From Chryseobacterium cucumeris (GTDB taxonomy: Bacteria; Bacteroidota; Bacteroidia; Flavobacteriales; Weeksellaceae): 64,000 nt of DNA. Each line of letters opens with the position of its first letter. Positions within the stretch are counted from its first letter, which is position 1. A program made the position numbers and the translations under genes. Where the stretch lies: assembly GCF_016775705.1 (NCBI RefSeq), contig NZ_CP068760.1, forward strand, positions 1,054,001 through 1,118,000. Reading direction: 5' to 3'. A model generated the notes under the pieces. It was not told where the DNA came from. It did no database searches and was given only the letters and a program-made list of their open reading frames with translations. Below, piece by piece: positions 8,364 to 16,772 of this stretch.

Positions 8364-8615
8364 ATGAAAACAATGAAAAAACTTTTGAGAAAAGATTTAT
8401 CTGCCATTCTGGGCAGCGGAGGAAATGAGTGCCATATGGGTGGAGATTCCTATAACTGCCAGAGTGACTGTGAGTGTGCATGGGGAAAAGCCTGTGAAAT
8501 GTATGAAGACGGAACACCGGGGCAATGCATCGCTGTTGGCGGTGGTGGAAATCCTGGTGGTGGAGGCACTGGCGGATGCATTCCTCCTTCTATTTGTGAA
8601 GAACAGCCTTATTAA
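8364..8615 (+). CDS. GG-leader Cys-rich bacteriocin-like peptide
   Basis: An 83-aa precursor-like peptide. The first about 20 residues (KKLLRKDLSAILGSGG) resemble the leaders of double-glycine-processed secreted peptides. The remainder has eight cysteines in the order C-x8-C-x3-C-x1-C-x5-C-x10-C, then a Gly-rich spacer and C-x5-C near the end. The SDCEC..GKAC segment is spaced like a knottin or EB-type disulfide module. It is monocistronic with its own terminator. No processing or export gene is adjacent, so export through a C39-type transporter elsewhere is inference. ATG at 8373 is an alternative start. Confidence 0.75.
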   Translation: MKTMKKLLRKDLSAILGSGGNECHMGGDSYNCQSDCECAWGKACEMYEDGTPGQCIAVGGGGNPGGGGTGGCIPPSICEEQPY

Positions 8616-8618
8616 ATA

Positions 8619-8654
8619 AAAAAACCGGAAGTAGTATTACTTCCGGTTTTATAT
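8619..8654 (+). terminator. Terminator after the Cys-rich peptide gene
   Basis: AAAACCGGAAGTA / TACTTCCGGTTTT hairpin (8621-8650) with almost no loop beyond four bases, then TATATTATTAT. From 8655 to 8911 the DNA is AT-rich and I see no gene in it. Confidence 0.85.
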
Positions 8655-8911
8655 TATTATCATTTATATTCAAAATGATACCTCTTCTATGGAATTTTGT
8701 CATTTATCTATGCAAAAATCTCAAAAAACACTCTTTATGGTCAAAAAAATGCGCTAGTACTTCTTTTATTTTTAAATCTAACAGTCTTAAAATCAAAATA
8801 TTTTTAACAAAAAAAATCCTGTATAAGTGAATTTATATCAAATTTGAAATTACTTCAATTTTCTTTCGATTATAATCTTTTACATTATTATTTTTATTAA
8901 AAATCACAAAA

Positions 8912-10501
8912 ATGAAAGTATTAAAATCTATTTTCTCATTAATTACATTCTTTTTCGCGGCCAATCTTGTATCGGCTTCAGGATCAGGCATTACCTGTAA
9001 CGGAGAAACTTACAAAATTCCTCTTGCAGGAAATGCCTTTATAACCCGCCCGGTAAGTAATGGGACGGAGAAGATTACCGATTACGGACTGACAAACTGG
9101 ACAAGTTCCCAAGCGGTAGTAAGCACCTATTTTAAAGTAAGCAGCAGCGGAACGTTAAACATTAAAGTAATCGCAAAAGTATTTTTTGATAAAAGCAGCA
9201 CAATTAAGGTTACTGTCAATGGAGTTTCACACAAAATCTTTATGAAGGGAACCTCTTTTAATACTTATTCTGCAGGAAGCTTTTATGTACCCGCAGGATA
9301 TGTAAAAGTAGATCTGCAGGGTGTCAGCAAAAACGGACTCTATTTCGGGCGCATATCTGATCTGCTGATTGACGGACCTGCAGCATCAGGAAATACTGTT
9401 TTCTCTAACAATCCGGATTACTATTATTGGGCAAGAAGAGGCCCTTCATGCCACTTGGGCTATGTTATTCCTACTTCTGAGAACGTTTCTTACTACTACA
9501 ATGAAGTAACGGTGCCTGTTGGCCAGGATAAGGTGGGATCTTATTTTATGGTGAACGGTTTTGGAGAAGGATATTTTGGAATGCAGGTAAATAGTGCACA
9601 GGAAAGACGTATCTTATTTTCAGTATGGAGTCCCTTTGCAACAGACAACCCTGATTCAATTCCTGATGATAAAAAGATAAAATTAAACTGTAAAGGGGAG
9701 AATGTTACCATTGGAGAATTCGGTAATGAAGGCTCAGGAGGGCAAAGCTACCTGAAATTTCCATGGAAAGCCGGCCTTACCTATAAATTTCTGCTGAAAG
9801 CAAATCCGGATGGAGCAGCCAGTACAGATTATACAGCCTGGTTTTTTGAACCGACAGCCGGAAGCTGGAAACTGATTGCAAGCTGGAAAAGACCTTATAC
9901 CAATACTTACTTAAAAGGATTTTACAGTTTTGTAGAAAATTTTGAGTCTGAAAATGGTTATCTGGGCAGAAGGGCTGAATTCGGCAACCAGTGGATAAGA
10001 ACCGCACAGGGACAATGGATGCCGGTTTCAAAAGCGAATTTTACTGTGGATGCTACTTACACCGCCAATCAGAGAGTGGATGCTTCAGGAGGAACTGTAA
10101 ATAATAAATTTTTCTTAAGAAACGGAGGATTTACCAATGAGTATACTCCGGTAAATACATTGCTGAGTGTTACTGCACCTGCACAGGCTCCGAATATTAA
10201 TCTATCAGCTTTGCCGTACTGCAATAATACCGGCACCATACAACAGCGTTCTGCAGCGGCTCCTGAAAACACAGATCCTATCAGATTGTTCCCGAATCCT
10301 GCTCATAGCTTCATTCAGGTAAACGGACTGGAAGGTAAGCAGGCTTCGTACAGCATCATGAATGTGCAGGGTAAAATAATTAATACCGGACATACAAACG
10401 GAGAGGAAATATCAATCTCAACATTGCTGGATGGTATCTATATGCTCAATATATATGATGGTGCTACCATCAGAAAAAGTTTAAAGTTTATTAAAAATTA
10501 A
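8912..10501 (+). CDS. T9SS-sorted DUF5077/DUF3472 secreted protein
   Basis: A 529-aa secreted protein. A signal peptide ends at about residue 23 (LVSASG). Residues about 30-155 look like a DUF5077 beta-sandwich, and residues about 165-400 a DUF3472 domain (YYWARRGPSCHLGY, GGQSYLKFPWKAG, WKLIASWKRP). The last about 75 residues (IRLFPNPAHSFIQVNG to the end KSLKFIKN) form a type A sorting domain for the type IX secretion system, which moves the protein across the outer membrane. Members often occur in polysaccharide-related contexts; the activity is unknown. It is monocistronic. Confidence 0.88.
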   Translation: MKVLKSIFSLITFFFAANLVSASGSGITCNGETYKIPLAGNAFITRPVSNGTEKITDYGLTNWTSSQAVVSTYFKVSSSGTLNIKVIAKVFFDKSSTIKVTVNGVSHKIFMKGTSFNTYSAGSFYVPAGYVKVDLQGVSKNGLYFGRISDLLIDGPAASGNTVFSNNPDYYYWARRGPSCHLGYVIPTSENVSYYYNEVTVPVGQDKVGSYFMVNGFGEGYFGMQVNSAQERRILFSVWSPFATDNPDSIPDDKKIKLNCKGENVTIGEFGNEGSGGQSYLKFPWKAGLTYKFLLKANPDGAASTDYTAWFFEPTAGSWKLIASWKRPYTNTYLKGFYSFVENFESENGYLGRRAEFGNQWIRTAQGQWMPVSKANFTVDATYTANQRVDASGGTVNNKFFLRNGGFTNEYTPVNTLLSVTAPAQAPNINLSALPYCNNTGTIQQRSAAAPENTDPIRLFPNPAHSFIQVNGLEGKQASYSIMNVQGKIINTGHTNGEEISISTLLDGIYMLNIYDGATIRKSLKFIKN

Positions 10502-10599
10502 ATGGAAAGCGGGCTTAGTCTTTCCAATCAGAAACAAACACAGATATCACATATTTAACCACGTAAACACCTTGTAAGAAAGGCTGCGTTATTAAATAA

Positions 10600-10637
10600 T
10601 AAAAACCGGGAGTATGACAACTTCCGGTTTTATTTTT
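10600..10637 (+). terminator. Terminator after the T9SS protein gene
   Basis: AAAACCGGGAGT / AACTTCCGGTTTT hairpin with one mismatch, followed by ATTTTT. It is about 100 nt past the stop, and it resembles the terminator at 8619 in sequence. Confidence 0.75.
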
Positions 10638-10746
10638 CACCTAAAAACAGATCTTTGTCAAAGCATCTCTGCCATTCATCAAATAAAATTTAATTCCATC
10701 CTTCATAGTTGTTGTTTTGCATCAGATTTTTAACAATAATAAAATT

Positions 10747-11340
10747 ATGAAGCAGCAATTTTTCGCTTTAAGTGCATTGATATTATGTATTTTTTGCAGT
10801 ATGGAAACTAAAGCACAGCAGACTCCGGCTTTTCACATTGGGGTAAAGGGAGGGGCAAACTTTACAAAAACCTCCACGGAATCTTCTTTAGAAGGGAAAT
10901 ACGGATTCGGTTATCAGGCAGGTGTAATGACAAGAGTGGATATCGGAAAACTGTATGTGCAGGGAGAAGCTCTGTTCAACAAAAGAAAAACATCATACCA
11001 GTCCCAAGACGGAAGCTCTTCAAAACTTTCATGGAACGCTATTGATATTCCAGTGGTAGTAGGATATAAACTGATTAAAGCAGATGACTTTAATGTGAGA
11101 GTATTTGCCGGAGGCGTTTACAGCTATGCTTTCAACAATAAAGTGTCTGCGTCTCAGGCCCTTCATGAAGGATTTAAAAAGTTTGACAAATCCAATATTG
11201 GCATTACGGGAGGTGTAGGATTAGATTATAAGAACTTCACGGTAGATTTGAGATATGAAACCGGCCTTACAAGCATCAGTAAAGAATTTAAGTCCAAACC
11301 CCACAGTTTCTCCCTTGGGATAGGTTATTTCCTGTTCTAA
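10747..11340 (+). CDS. Outer-membrane beta-barrel (porin-like) protein
   Basis: A 197-aa protein with a signal peptide (MKQQFFALSALILCIFC, cleaved near KAQQ) and eight or so predicted beta-strands. It matches the short outer-membrane beta-barrel family common in Bacteroidota: HIGVKGGANFTK at the start of the barrel, GYQAGVMTRV, and a C-terminal strand SFSLGIGYFLF. I start it at the ATG at 10747, since the upstream in-frame ATG at 10717 would add ten residues ahead of the signal peptide. A terminator separates it from the kinase gene that follows. Confidence 0.85.
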   Translation: MKQQFFALSALILCIFCSMETKAQQTPAFHIGVKGGANFTKTSTESSLEGKYGFGYQAGVMTRVDIGKLYVQGEALFNKRKTSYQSQDGSSSKLSWNAIDIPVVVGYKLIKADDFNVRVFAGGVYSYAFNNKVSASQALHEGFKKFDKSNIGITGGVGLDYKNFTVDLRYETGLTSISKEFKSKPHSFSLGIGYFLF

Positions 11341-11362
11341 AAAACTTAAATTATCTTTACCA

Positions 11363-11398
11363 TTAGAAACTGTTTTCCCTGCAGTTTCTAATTTTTTT
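11363..11398 (+). terminator. Terminator between barrel gene and histidine kinase gene
   Basis: TTAGAAACTG / CAGTTTCTAA perfect 10-bp stem, 9-nt loop, then seven T residues. The kinase ATG is only about 20 nt further on. Confidence 0.88.
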
Positions 11399-11418
11399 AT
11401 CAACCTATTTCCAATTCC

Positions 11419-12480
11419 ATGACAAAATCTTTTATTGTAAAAGAATACATATTTACTTTTATTTTCTGGCTTGTATTAGCGATTGTATTGTGGTTTAATT
11501 TCCAGAGTACAACAGAAAGTTACCTTGCGATGACCCAGGCTGCGATCATTGCGGCATTCTCGTTTACATTTACTCACTTTTTAACCAATAAGCTTCTTCC
11601 TAAAGCACTTCGGGAAAAGAAAATGAAACTGTTCCTGATACAGCTGGTCATGGTAATTTTCATGCTTAGTCTGGTTTTCTCTGTTATATTCACCTATCTT
11701 GAAGTGGAACCCAAAGATGAGCTTCCGGACAACTTCAGAGATCATTTACCCTTTTTGTGGAAAGGCTTTTATATGTCCCTGCCTGCCTCTTTTCTGATCA
11801 ACGGAGCAGCGTGTGGTGTAAAATTTTATAATGAACATGGAAGAATAGAGCGTGATCATATTCTCCTTCAGCAGGCTCATCTGGAAAACCAGCTCAAGCT
11901 TCTGCAGGATCAGATCAACCCGCATGTGGTATTTAATATCCTGAATCATATTCATATCCTGATGAAAACGGATACCCAGCTTGCCGATTTTTTACTGATG
12001 AAATTTTCGGATATTCTACGGTACCAGCTGTATCATTGCAATCAGCCACTGGTTCCTTTGGATAAAGAGATTGAGTATCTCCAAAACCTTGTTGAGGTAG
12101 AAAAACTGAGGTGGGGAAACGAGCTGGACGTAAAAGCCCAATGGCAGATCAATAACAGAAAAGCTTCTATTGCTCCACTACTTTTGGTACCTTTCATAGA
12201 AAATGCATTTAAATACGTTTGCAGGCTTCCGGGACATAAAGGTTATGTGAAAATCTCCTGTAAAGAAAAGAATAACAGTCTGTATTTTTATGTCGAAAAC
12301 TCCTATTCGGATATGGCAACCTATAAAAAGAAGGACGGAACGGGCGGAATCGGTCTTCAAAATGTAAAAAAACGTTTAAAATTACAATATCCGGACTCTT
12401 ATGATCTGAAAATCGAATCCGATAATCACATCTTTAGAATAACATTAATACTAACATTATCTGACAGTTATGAGCTCTAA
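11419..12480 (+). CDS. LytS-type sensor histidine kinase
   Basis: A 353-aa inner-membrane kinase. Four hydrophobic segments lie at about residues 9-27, 38-56, 69-93 and 115-133. The cytosolic part carries the His_kinase signature QDQINPHVVFNIL with the phospho-acceptor His169. A HATPase domain follows (VPFIENAFKYV N-box, GGIGLQNVKKRL G-box). This is the LytS/YpdA-like class that pairs with LytTR regulators. The next gene overlaps it by 11 nt and encodes that partner. The signal sensed is unknown. Confidence 0.92.
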   Translation: MTKSFIVKEYIFTFIFWLVLAIVLWFNFQSTTESYLAMTQAAIIAAFSFTFTHFLTNKLLPKALREKKMKLFLIQLVMVIFMLSLVFSVIFTYLEVEPKDELPDNFRDHLPFLWKGFYMSLPASFLINGAACGVKFYNEHGRIERDHILLQQAHLENQLKLLQDQINPHVVFNILNHIHILMKTDTQLADFLLMKFSDILRYQLYHCNQPLVPLDKEIEYLQNLVEVEKLRWGNELDVKAQWQINNRKASIAPLLLVPFIENAFKYVCRLPGHKGYVKISCKEKNNSLYFYVENSYSDMATYKKKDGTGGIGLQNVKKRLKLQYPDSYDLKIESDNHIFRITLILTLSDSYEL

Positions 12481-13204
12481 TATTCCTAAAATGAAATGTC
12501 TTATTATTGATGATGAACCTCTGGCGAGATTCCATCTTAAAGAACTGGCCGGTCAGATTGATTTTTTATCGGTTGAAGGAACATGCGCAACAGCATTGGA
12601 AGCCGACGCAAAGGTAAAGGAGAGTGAAATAGACCTTCTTTTCCTTGATATCAATATGCCTTATCTTACGGGCCTTGAATTTCTGGAACAGCTTGAAAAT
12701 CCTCCTTTATGTATTCTCACTACCGCTTATTCCGAATATGCGCTGGAAGGATTTCGGCTGCAGGTGGTTGATTATCTTTTAAAACCCATTGCCTTCAACC
12801 GGTTTTACCAGGCAGTAAATAAGGCTCAGCAGCAATTTATCATCAGTGAAAAGCTGAAAAAAAACACTTCGCTGGATGATCCTTTCCTGTATGTGAGACA
12901 GTCTGATACTTTCATTAAAGTTTCCTGGGTTGATATTCTGTACATTGAGAGTATGCAGAATTATACCAGGCTTCATTTTAAAGATAAATCATTGATTATT
13001 CATCAGACGATGAAAGCGATTGAAGAATCACTTCCTTCGGATCATTTTTTCAGGATTCATAAATCATACCTCATCAATATTACCCATATTGATATGATTT
13101 CCGGAGGACGTCTTTTTATTAATAAAATTGAGCTTCCCATCTCCCGGACCCGCAAAGAAGAATTGCTTAACCAAGTGGTTTATAAGAAATTAATCAGTAA
13201 GTAA
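12470..13204 (+). CDS. LytTR-family response regulator
   Basis: A 244-aa DNA-binding response regulator. The receiver domain (residues about 8-120) has the acidic pair IIDDEP, the phospho-acceptor Asp60 in LFLDINMP, the switch Thr in TTAYSEYA and the conserved Lys in YLLKP. The C-terminal LytTR domain (about 143-240) includes FIKVSWVDILYIESMQNY and FFRIHKSYLIN. ATG at 12470 overlaps the kinase gene; an in-frame ATG at 12491 is also possible. The pair forms one operon and likely shares a stimulus with a nearby envelope target, which cannot be identified here. Confidence 0.92.
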   Translation: MSSNIPKMKCLIIDDEPLARFHLKELAGQIDFLSVEGTCATALEADAKVKESEIDLLFLDINMPYLTGLEFLEQLENPPLCILTTAYSEYALEGFRLQVVDYLLKPIAFNRFYQAVNKAQQQFIISEKLKKNTSLDDPFLYVRQSDTFIKVSWVDILYIESMQNYTRLHFKDKSLIIHQTMKAIEESLPSDHFFRIHKSYLINITHIDMISGGRLFINKIELPISRTRKEELLNQVVYKKLISK

Positions 13205-13212
13205 CTGAAAGA

Positions 13213-13258
13213 AGCCGGAAACGGGGAATGTAATAATTCCGGTTTCCGGCTTTTTTTA
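13213..13258. terminator. Bidirectional terminator after the two-component operon
   Basis: GAAGCCGGAAAC...GGTTTCCGGCTT long imperfect hairpin followed by a T run, between convergent genes and overlapping the stop codon of the minus-strand gene at 13256. Confidence 0.82.
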
Positions 13259-14164
13259 AGGCAGATTCCAGCGTAATGATACTGCAGCGTAAAATGTACT
13301 TGAAAATCTTGGATCAGCTATTTTTTTGTCTCTGAAAATGCTGCTGATTTTCCGGTCATTTTCACTAAAGCTTCTCAATATCGCTGTTCCTCCCGTGAGA
13401 CGTACGGTGAGCCTGTCATTGATTTTTAATTCCGGCCTGAGCCCTGCGGTGATCTGCTGATACCCTAACAACATCGATTTTCCGTTTATACTTCTCTCTG
13501 CCGTCATTCCGTTCAGTTCTACAACGGTTTTTAAAGCAAATTTATCCGAGAAAAGATATCCGGCTTCCATTCCTTCCGGGAAGTTGATCTTGAATTTAAT
13601 CTTTCCGTTGGTCTTCCAGTCGAAATAAATCCATGGTAAAATCATAGGGACCCCAAAAGCAGTAGTTAGCACCGGCCCGGCTCCTAACGAAAGGTTTGGA
13701 TTAAAATGCCTGATAAACAAAATTCCGCCCTGCCCCAGTAAATCATCGAAATCTATTTTCTCAAGGTCTGTATACACTCCTACGGATGCCGTCATCATCA
13801 TACTCCACTTTTTACCTAAAGGTCTCATATGCTGTATTCCGACCTGTGCGTTCAGCATCTGATCCGGAAATAATGCTGTTTCGTAATTTTTGTGAGTCAT
13901 CTTTGCGTATGATCCGCTCAGCAGCATAGACCATGCCCTTACTTTTCCATCAGTATCTTTTTTTACAGATAAAGGAATGCTTAGATTCAGATCTACTCTT
14001 TTAAAATCGCTTTTGGAATTGGTCTTTGTACTGTCTTCCGGACGGATGTAATTGGATGCAGGAATGTATTCTGTTTTAAGCTCTGCAGAGAGCCCGGACT
14101 GTGCATTTATCCAGTATCCTAATGGTAATATACAGCATAAAGCTGTCAAAAGGGTTCTTTTCAT
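13256..14164 (-). CDS. DUF6268-like outer-membrane beta-barrel protein
   Basis: A 302-aa protein with a signal peptide (MKRTLLTALCCILPLGYWINAQ) and a series of amphipathic strands ending in FYAAVSLRWNLP, the aromatic-ended last strand of a beta-barrel. The arrangement (an N-terminal strand SGLSAELKTEYIPAS and a middle PWIYFDWKTNGKIKFKINFP) resembles the DUF6268 group of Bacteroidota outer-membrane proteins. No function is known. It is convergent with the two-component operon, so a regulatory link is only a guess from position. Confidence 0.72.
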   Translation of the reverse strand: MKRTLLTALCCILPLGYWINAQSGLSAELKTEYIPASNYIRPEDSTKTNSKSDFKRVDLNLSIPLSVKKDTDGKVRAWSMLLSGSYAKMTHKNYETALFPDQMLNAQVGIQHMRPLGKKWSMMMTASVGVYTDLEKIDFDDLLGQGGILFIRHFNPNLSLGAGPVLTTAFGVPMILPWIYFDWKTNGKIKFKINFPEGMEAGYLFSDKFALKTVVELNGMTAERSINGKSMLLGYQQITAGLRPELKINDRLTVRLTGGTAILRSFSENDRKISSIFRDKKIADPRFSSTFYAAVSLRWNLP

Positions 14165-14262
14165 ATTTTAAATTTTATGCAAAGAGAACCCTTTGACCAT
14201 TTTTTACAAAAATTACTTGATTAAGTGCCCGGATTGTATGACAACAGGATCAAATACAAGGA

Positions 14263-15483
14263 TTAATTTCCAGGTTGGGCAACCAATGCTGCAGTCACTT
14301 TTTGAGTCTTAAAGATACAATACCCGAACCATACAGCAATCAACGCCATAGCAGAACGCGTTACCACCATTGGAATAATAGAATCCGCTTCCAAAAAGCC
14401 AAGTAAAGCTGACATTAAAAATGTAACCATCAGCTGCATAAAACCAAGTAATGCAGCAGCTGTTCCTCTTCCCTCTTTGAATGGCGATAAGGCATGAGCT
14501 GATGTGATGGGAAATAATATACCAATTGCCAGCAATGACAGATACAGCATTGCAATTTCAAATGCTACAGAAAGATTTTCAGCCGCAATCAATATGTGAA
14601 GTGTACATACCACCAGCAACACAATGGTAGCAGCGAATAAAAGGGTGGAATTGCTTATTCTTTTGATCAGTTTAGGCGTAATATAAGCTGCCGTTATCAA
14701 TGCTAAAGAATTAAAAGCAAAAATAAAGCTGAATGTGCTGCTCGAAAACCCATGGATCTCCATGAATAAAAACGGGGCATTGGAAATATAAATAATCAAA
14801 GAGGCGAAAGCAATGCTTCCTACCATCGTACTGTTGATAAAATCCCTGTTGAAAATGATCATTTTCAGCTGATCCTTTAATCCTTTTTCATCCGGTATTT
14901 CATCATCGGAAAGCTTGATTCTGGTATTGGTTTCCGGTACATACTTATAGACCATGAAAAATGTGATCAGTCCCATGATGCATAAAAAAGCAAATGAACT
15001 GTTCCAGCCCCAGAATTTAAGGAATACACTTCCCAACAGCGGTGCCACAATCGGTGCTATTCCACTGATCTGCGACTGCTGCGAAAAGATGGTGACTGCT
15101 TTATGCTTATCATAGAGATCAATAATAATAGCCCTTCCGATCACAATCCCGGCACTTCCACCAAATGCCTGCAGAAAACGCATGGCCCACAAAACATAAA
15201 TATCTGAGGTAAAATAGATGGCTGTAGCTCCGATAATAAAAAGCAAAAGCCCGCAATACAGCATTGGTTTACGCCCTTTTTTATCAGATAAAGGCCCCCA
15301 CAAGAGCTGTCCGAATGCAAATCCGGCAAAGAACACCGAAATAGAGATCTGAATATGCCCGATATCCGTTTTAAAGATTTCGGCCATACTTGGGAAAGCG
15401 GGAAGATAAAGATCTATACTTAACGACTCCAGCGTGTTGAGCAGTGCTAGAATAAACACTACAATACTTAAATTCTTCTTCAT
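14263..15483 (-). CDS. Bcr/CflA-type MFS drug exporter
   Basis: A 406-aa inner-membrane protein with twelve predicted helices. The sequence has the MFS loop motif GPLSDKKGRKP between helices 2 and 3 and the Bcr/CflA-like SLSIDLYLPAFPSM at the end of helix 1. The family exports bicyclomycin, chloramphenicol-type or other small compounds by proton antiport; the substrate here is unknown. I use the ATG at 15483; an in-frame TTG three codons upstream is less likely. An AraC-type regulator gene lies 168 nt upstream on the same strand and is the obvious candidate regulator. Confidence 0.9.
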   Translation of the reverse strand: MKKNLSIVVFILALLNTLESLSIDLYLPAFPSMAEIFKTDIGHIQISISVFFAGFAFGQLLWGPLSDKKGRKPMLYCGLLLFIIGATAIYFTSDIYVLWAMRFLQAFGGSAGIVIGRAIIIDLYDKHKAVTIFSQQSQISGIAPIVAPLLGSVFLKFWGWNSSFAFLCIMGLITFFMVYKYVPETNTRIKLSDDEIPDEKGLKDQLKMIIFNRDFINSTMVGSIAFASLIIYISNAPFLFMEIHGFSSSTFSFIFAFNSLALITAAYITPKLIKRISNSTLLFAATIVLLVVCTLHILIAAENLSVAFEIAMLYLSLLAIGILFPITSAHALSPFKEGRGTAAALLGFMQLMVTFLMSALLGFLEADSIIPMVVTRSAMALIAVWFGYCIFKTQKVTAALVAQPGN

Positions 15484-15651
15484 AAATAACAATAAGCCTT
15501 CGCAGGCGATTTTTTCAGCTGCAAAATTGCTTTAAAAAGCATCGTTTTTCAATAAAAGAACTGAAGGAAGTATAGGACAAACTGAAGATTTAAATAGAAC
15601 AACAAATGAAAAATATTAGTTTCACTCTATTATTGTGGTAAATATTGAGGA

Positions 15652-16473
15652 TTATCTTTTTTCAATATTCTTAAAATTGTCGGGATTTTGCCCCGTATGT
15701 TTCTTGAAAAATCTTGAAAAATATGAAGCATCGTTAAATCCTAGTTTAAAAGCAATTTCCTTCACCGTGAGCGCTCCGAAGCTAAGCTCTCTTTTCGCCT
15801 CGAGGACAAGACGCTGAGAAATCATCTTTTTTACAGTCGTTCCTCTCAGATGGCGCACAATATCATTAAGATGATGGGTACTTATCTTTAACTGACCGGC
15901 ATAAAAACCAGTCTCTTTATGCACGATATAATGTTTGTCGATAAGTCCCACCAGCTCCTGAATACGCTGGCGGTCATTCACTAAAGGCTCCTGAGGGATA
16001 ATCTGCTCCCCGATGATGATACAGAATGCTTTCAGATAAGCCTTTAAAAGCGCTGTTCTTGATGTTGTTGTATACTCCTGCTCCATCAGAGATATGATTG
16101 TACTGCAGGTTTTTTCATTCTTTGGATGTAAAAAAAAGGGAAGCTCACCTCCGTTAAGTACTGATTCTATATCACATACTTCGCTGAAAATTTCCCTGCT
16201 TATCGCCATTGCATACCCTTCCTCTCCTTCCAGTTTCATATTGAATGCCTGCCCGGGTGCAATAATGCAGATCTGATTGTTCTGAAGCTGATAGCTTTCA
16301 AAGTCCAGCTCTAAACGGCTGTTTTCGTACACCTCCCTGAACCAGATGATTTCAAAAAAGTTATGCCGGTGAACATCATGAAAATTCTCCGGGCCCGCTG
16401 CACTCAGTGTGCTCATCTGAAACTCTTCAGAGGTCAGATGGTGAACGGGAATTTCTTTTTCAGGCGTAATCAT
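15652..16473 (-). CDS. AraC-family transcriptional regulator
   Basis: A 273-aa regulator. The N-terminal half is a cupin-like sensing domain (HDVHRHNFFEIIWF, residues about 33-46). The C-terminal about 100 residues form two helix-turn-helix motifs, with the second one reading ALTVKEIAFKLGFNDASYFS followed by RFFKKHTGQNPDNF, the AraC signature. It is transcribed in the same direction as the MFS exporter gene that begins 168 nt downstream and probably controls it. Effector unknown. The minus-strand promoter region 16474-16603 holds no gene I can see. Confidence 0.92.
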   Translation of the reverse strand: MITPEKEIPVHHLTSEEFQMSTLSAAGPENFHDVHRHNFFEIIWFREVYENSRLELDFESYQLQNNQICIIAPGQAFNMKLEGEEGYAMAISREIFSEVCDIESVLNGGELPFFLHPKNEKTCSTIISLMEQEYTTTSRTALLKAYLKAFCIIIGEQIIPQEPLVNDRQRIQELVGLIDKHYIVHKETGFYAGQLKISTHHLNDIVRHLRGTTVKKMISQRLVLEAKRELSFGALTVKEIAFKLGFNDASYFSRFFKKHTGQNPDNFKNIEKR

Positions 16474-16603
16474 TATTATGGTGTAAAATAATTAACTGGA
16501 AACAAAAACCACAGCAAAAAAAGTGCTGCGGTTTTCTTACAATATTTAAAATTAAATATAATTTTTCAATTTTATTGATATGCTTTTCCGGCCTACCTTT
16601 CGT

Positions 16604-16771
16604 TCAGCTGAAAACAAAATAATAAATTAAGCTCCAGATGCTCACAAAAAATAAGACAAAAACGAAAGACTCTTTCAAGTTCTGATTTCGTTTTTTTATG
16701 TAATGTTTATATAAAGTAACTATTACAAACGTTATAATTACTAAACATGGTAGTACTGTAAAAGTATACAT
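16604..16771 (-). CDS. Small two-helix membrane protein coupled to thiL
   Basis: A 55-aa ORF read directly from the sequence. Its ATG (16771-16769) comes 1 nt after the thiL stop codon, giving TAA-A-ATG, the spacing of translational coupling. The peptide has a first hydrophobic helix at about residues 2-22 (VLPCLVIITFVIVTLY), a basic loop (KHYIKKRNQNLKES) and a second hydrophobic helix at about 37-55. I recognise no family. Coupling and the clean helix-loop-helix make it a likely real gene; function unknown. Confidence 0.6.
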   Translation of the reverse strand: MYTFTVLPCLVIITFVIVTLYKHYIKKRNQNLKESFVFVLFFVSIWSLIYYFVFS

Positions 16772-16772
16772 T

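Noticed and set aside
15484..15651. Operator or promoter in the gap between the AraC gene and the MFS exporter gene
   Set aside because: I looked for a -7/-33 pair and for inverted repeats before the exporter gene; only a weak CAATTTTG box is present, which lacks the TA start, so no site is claimed.
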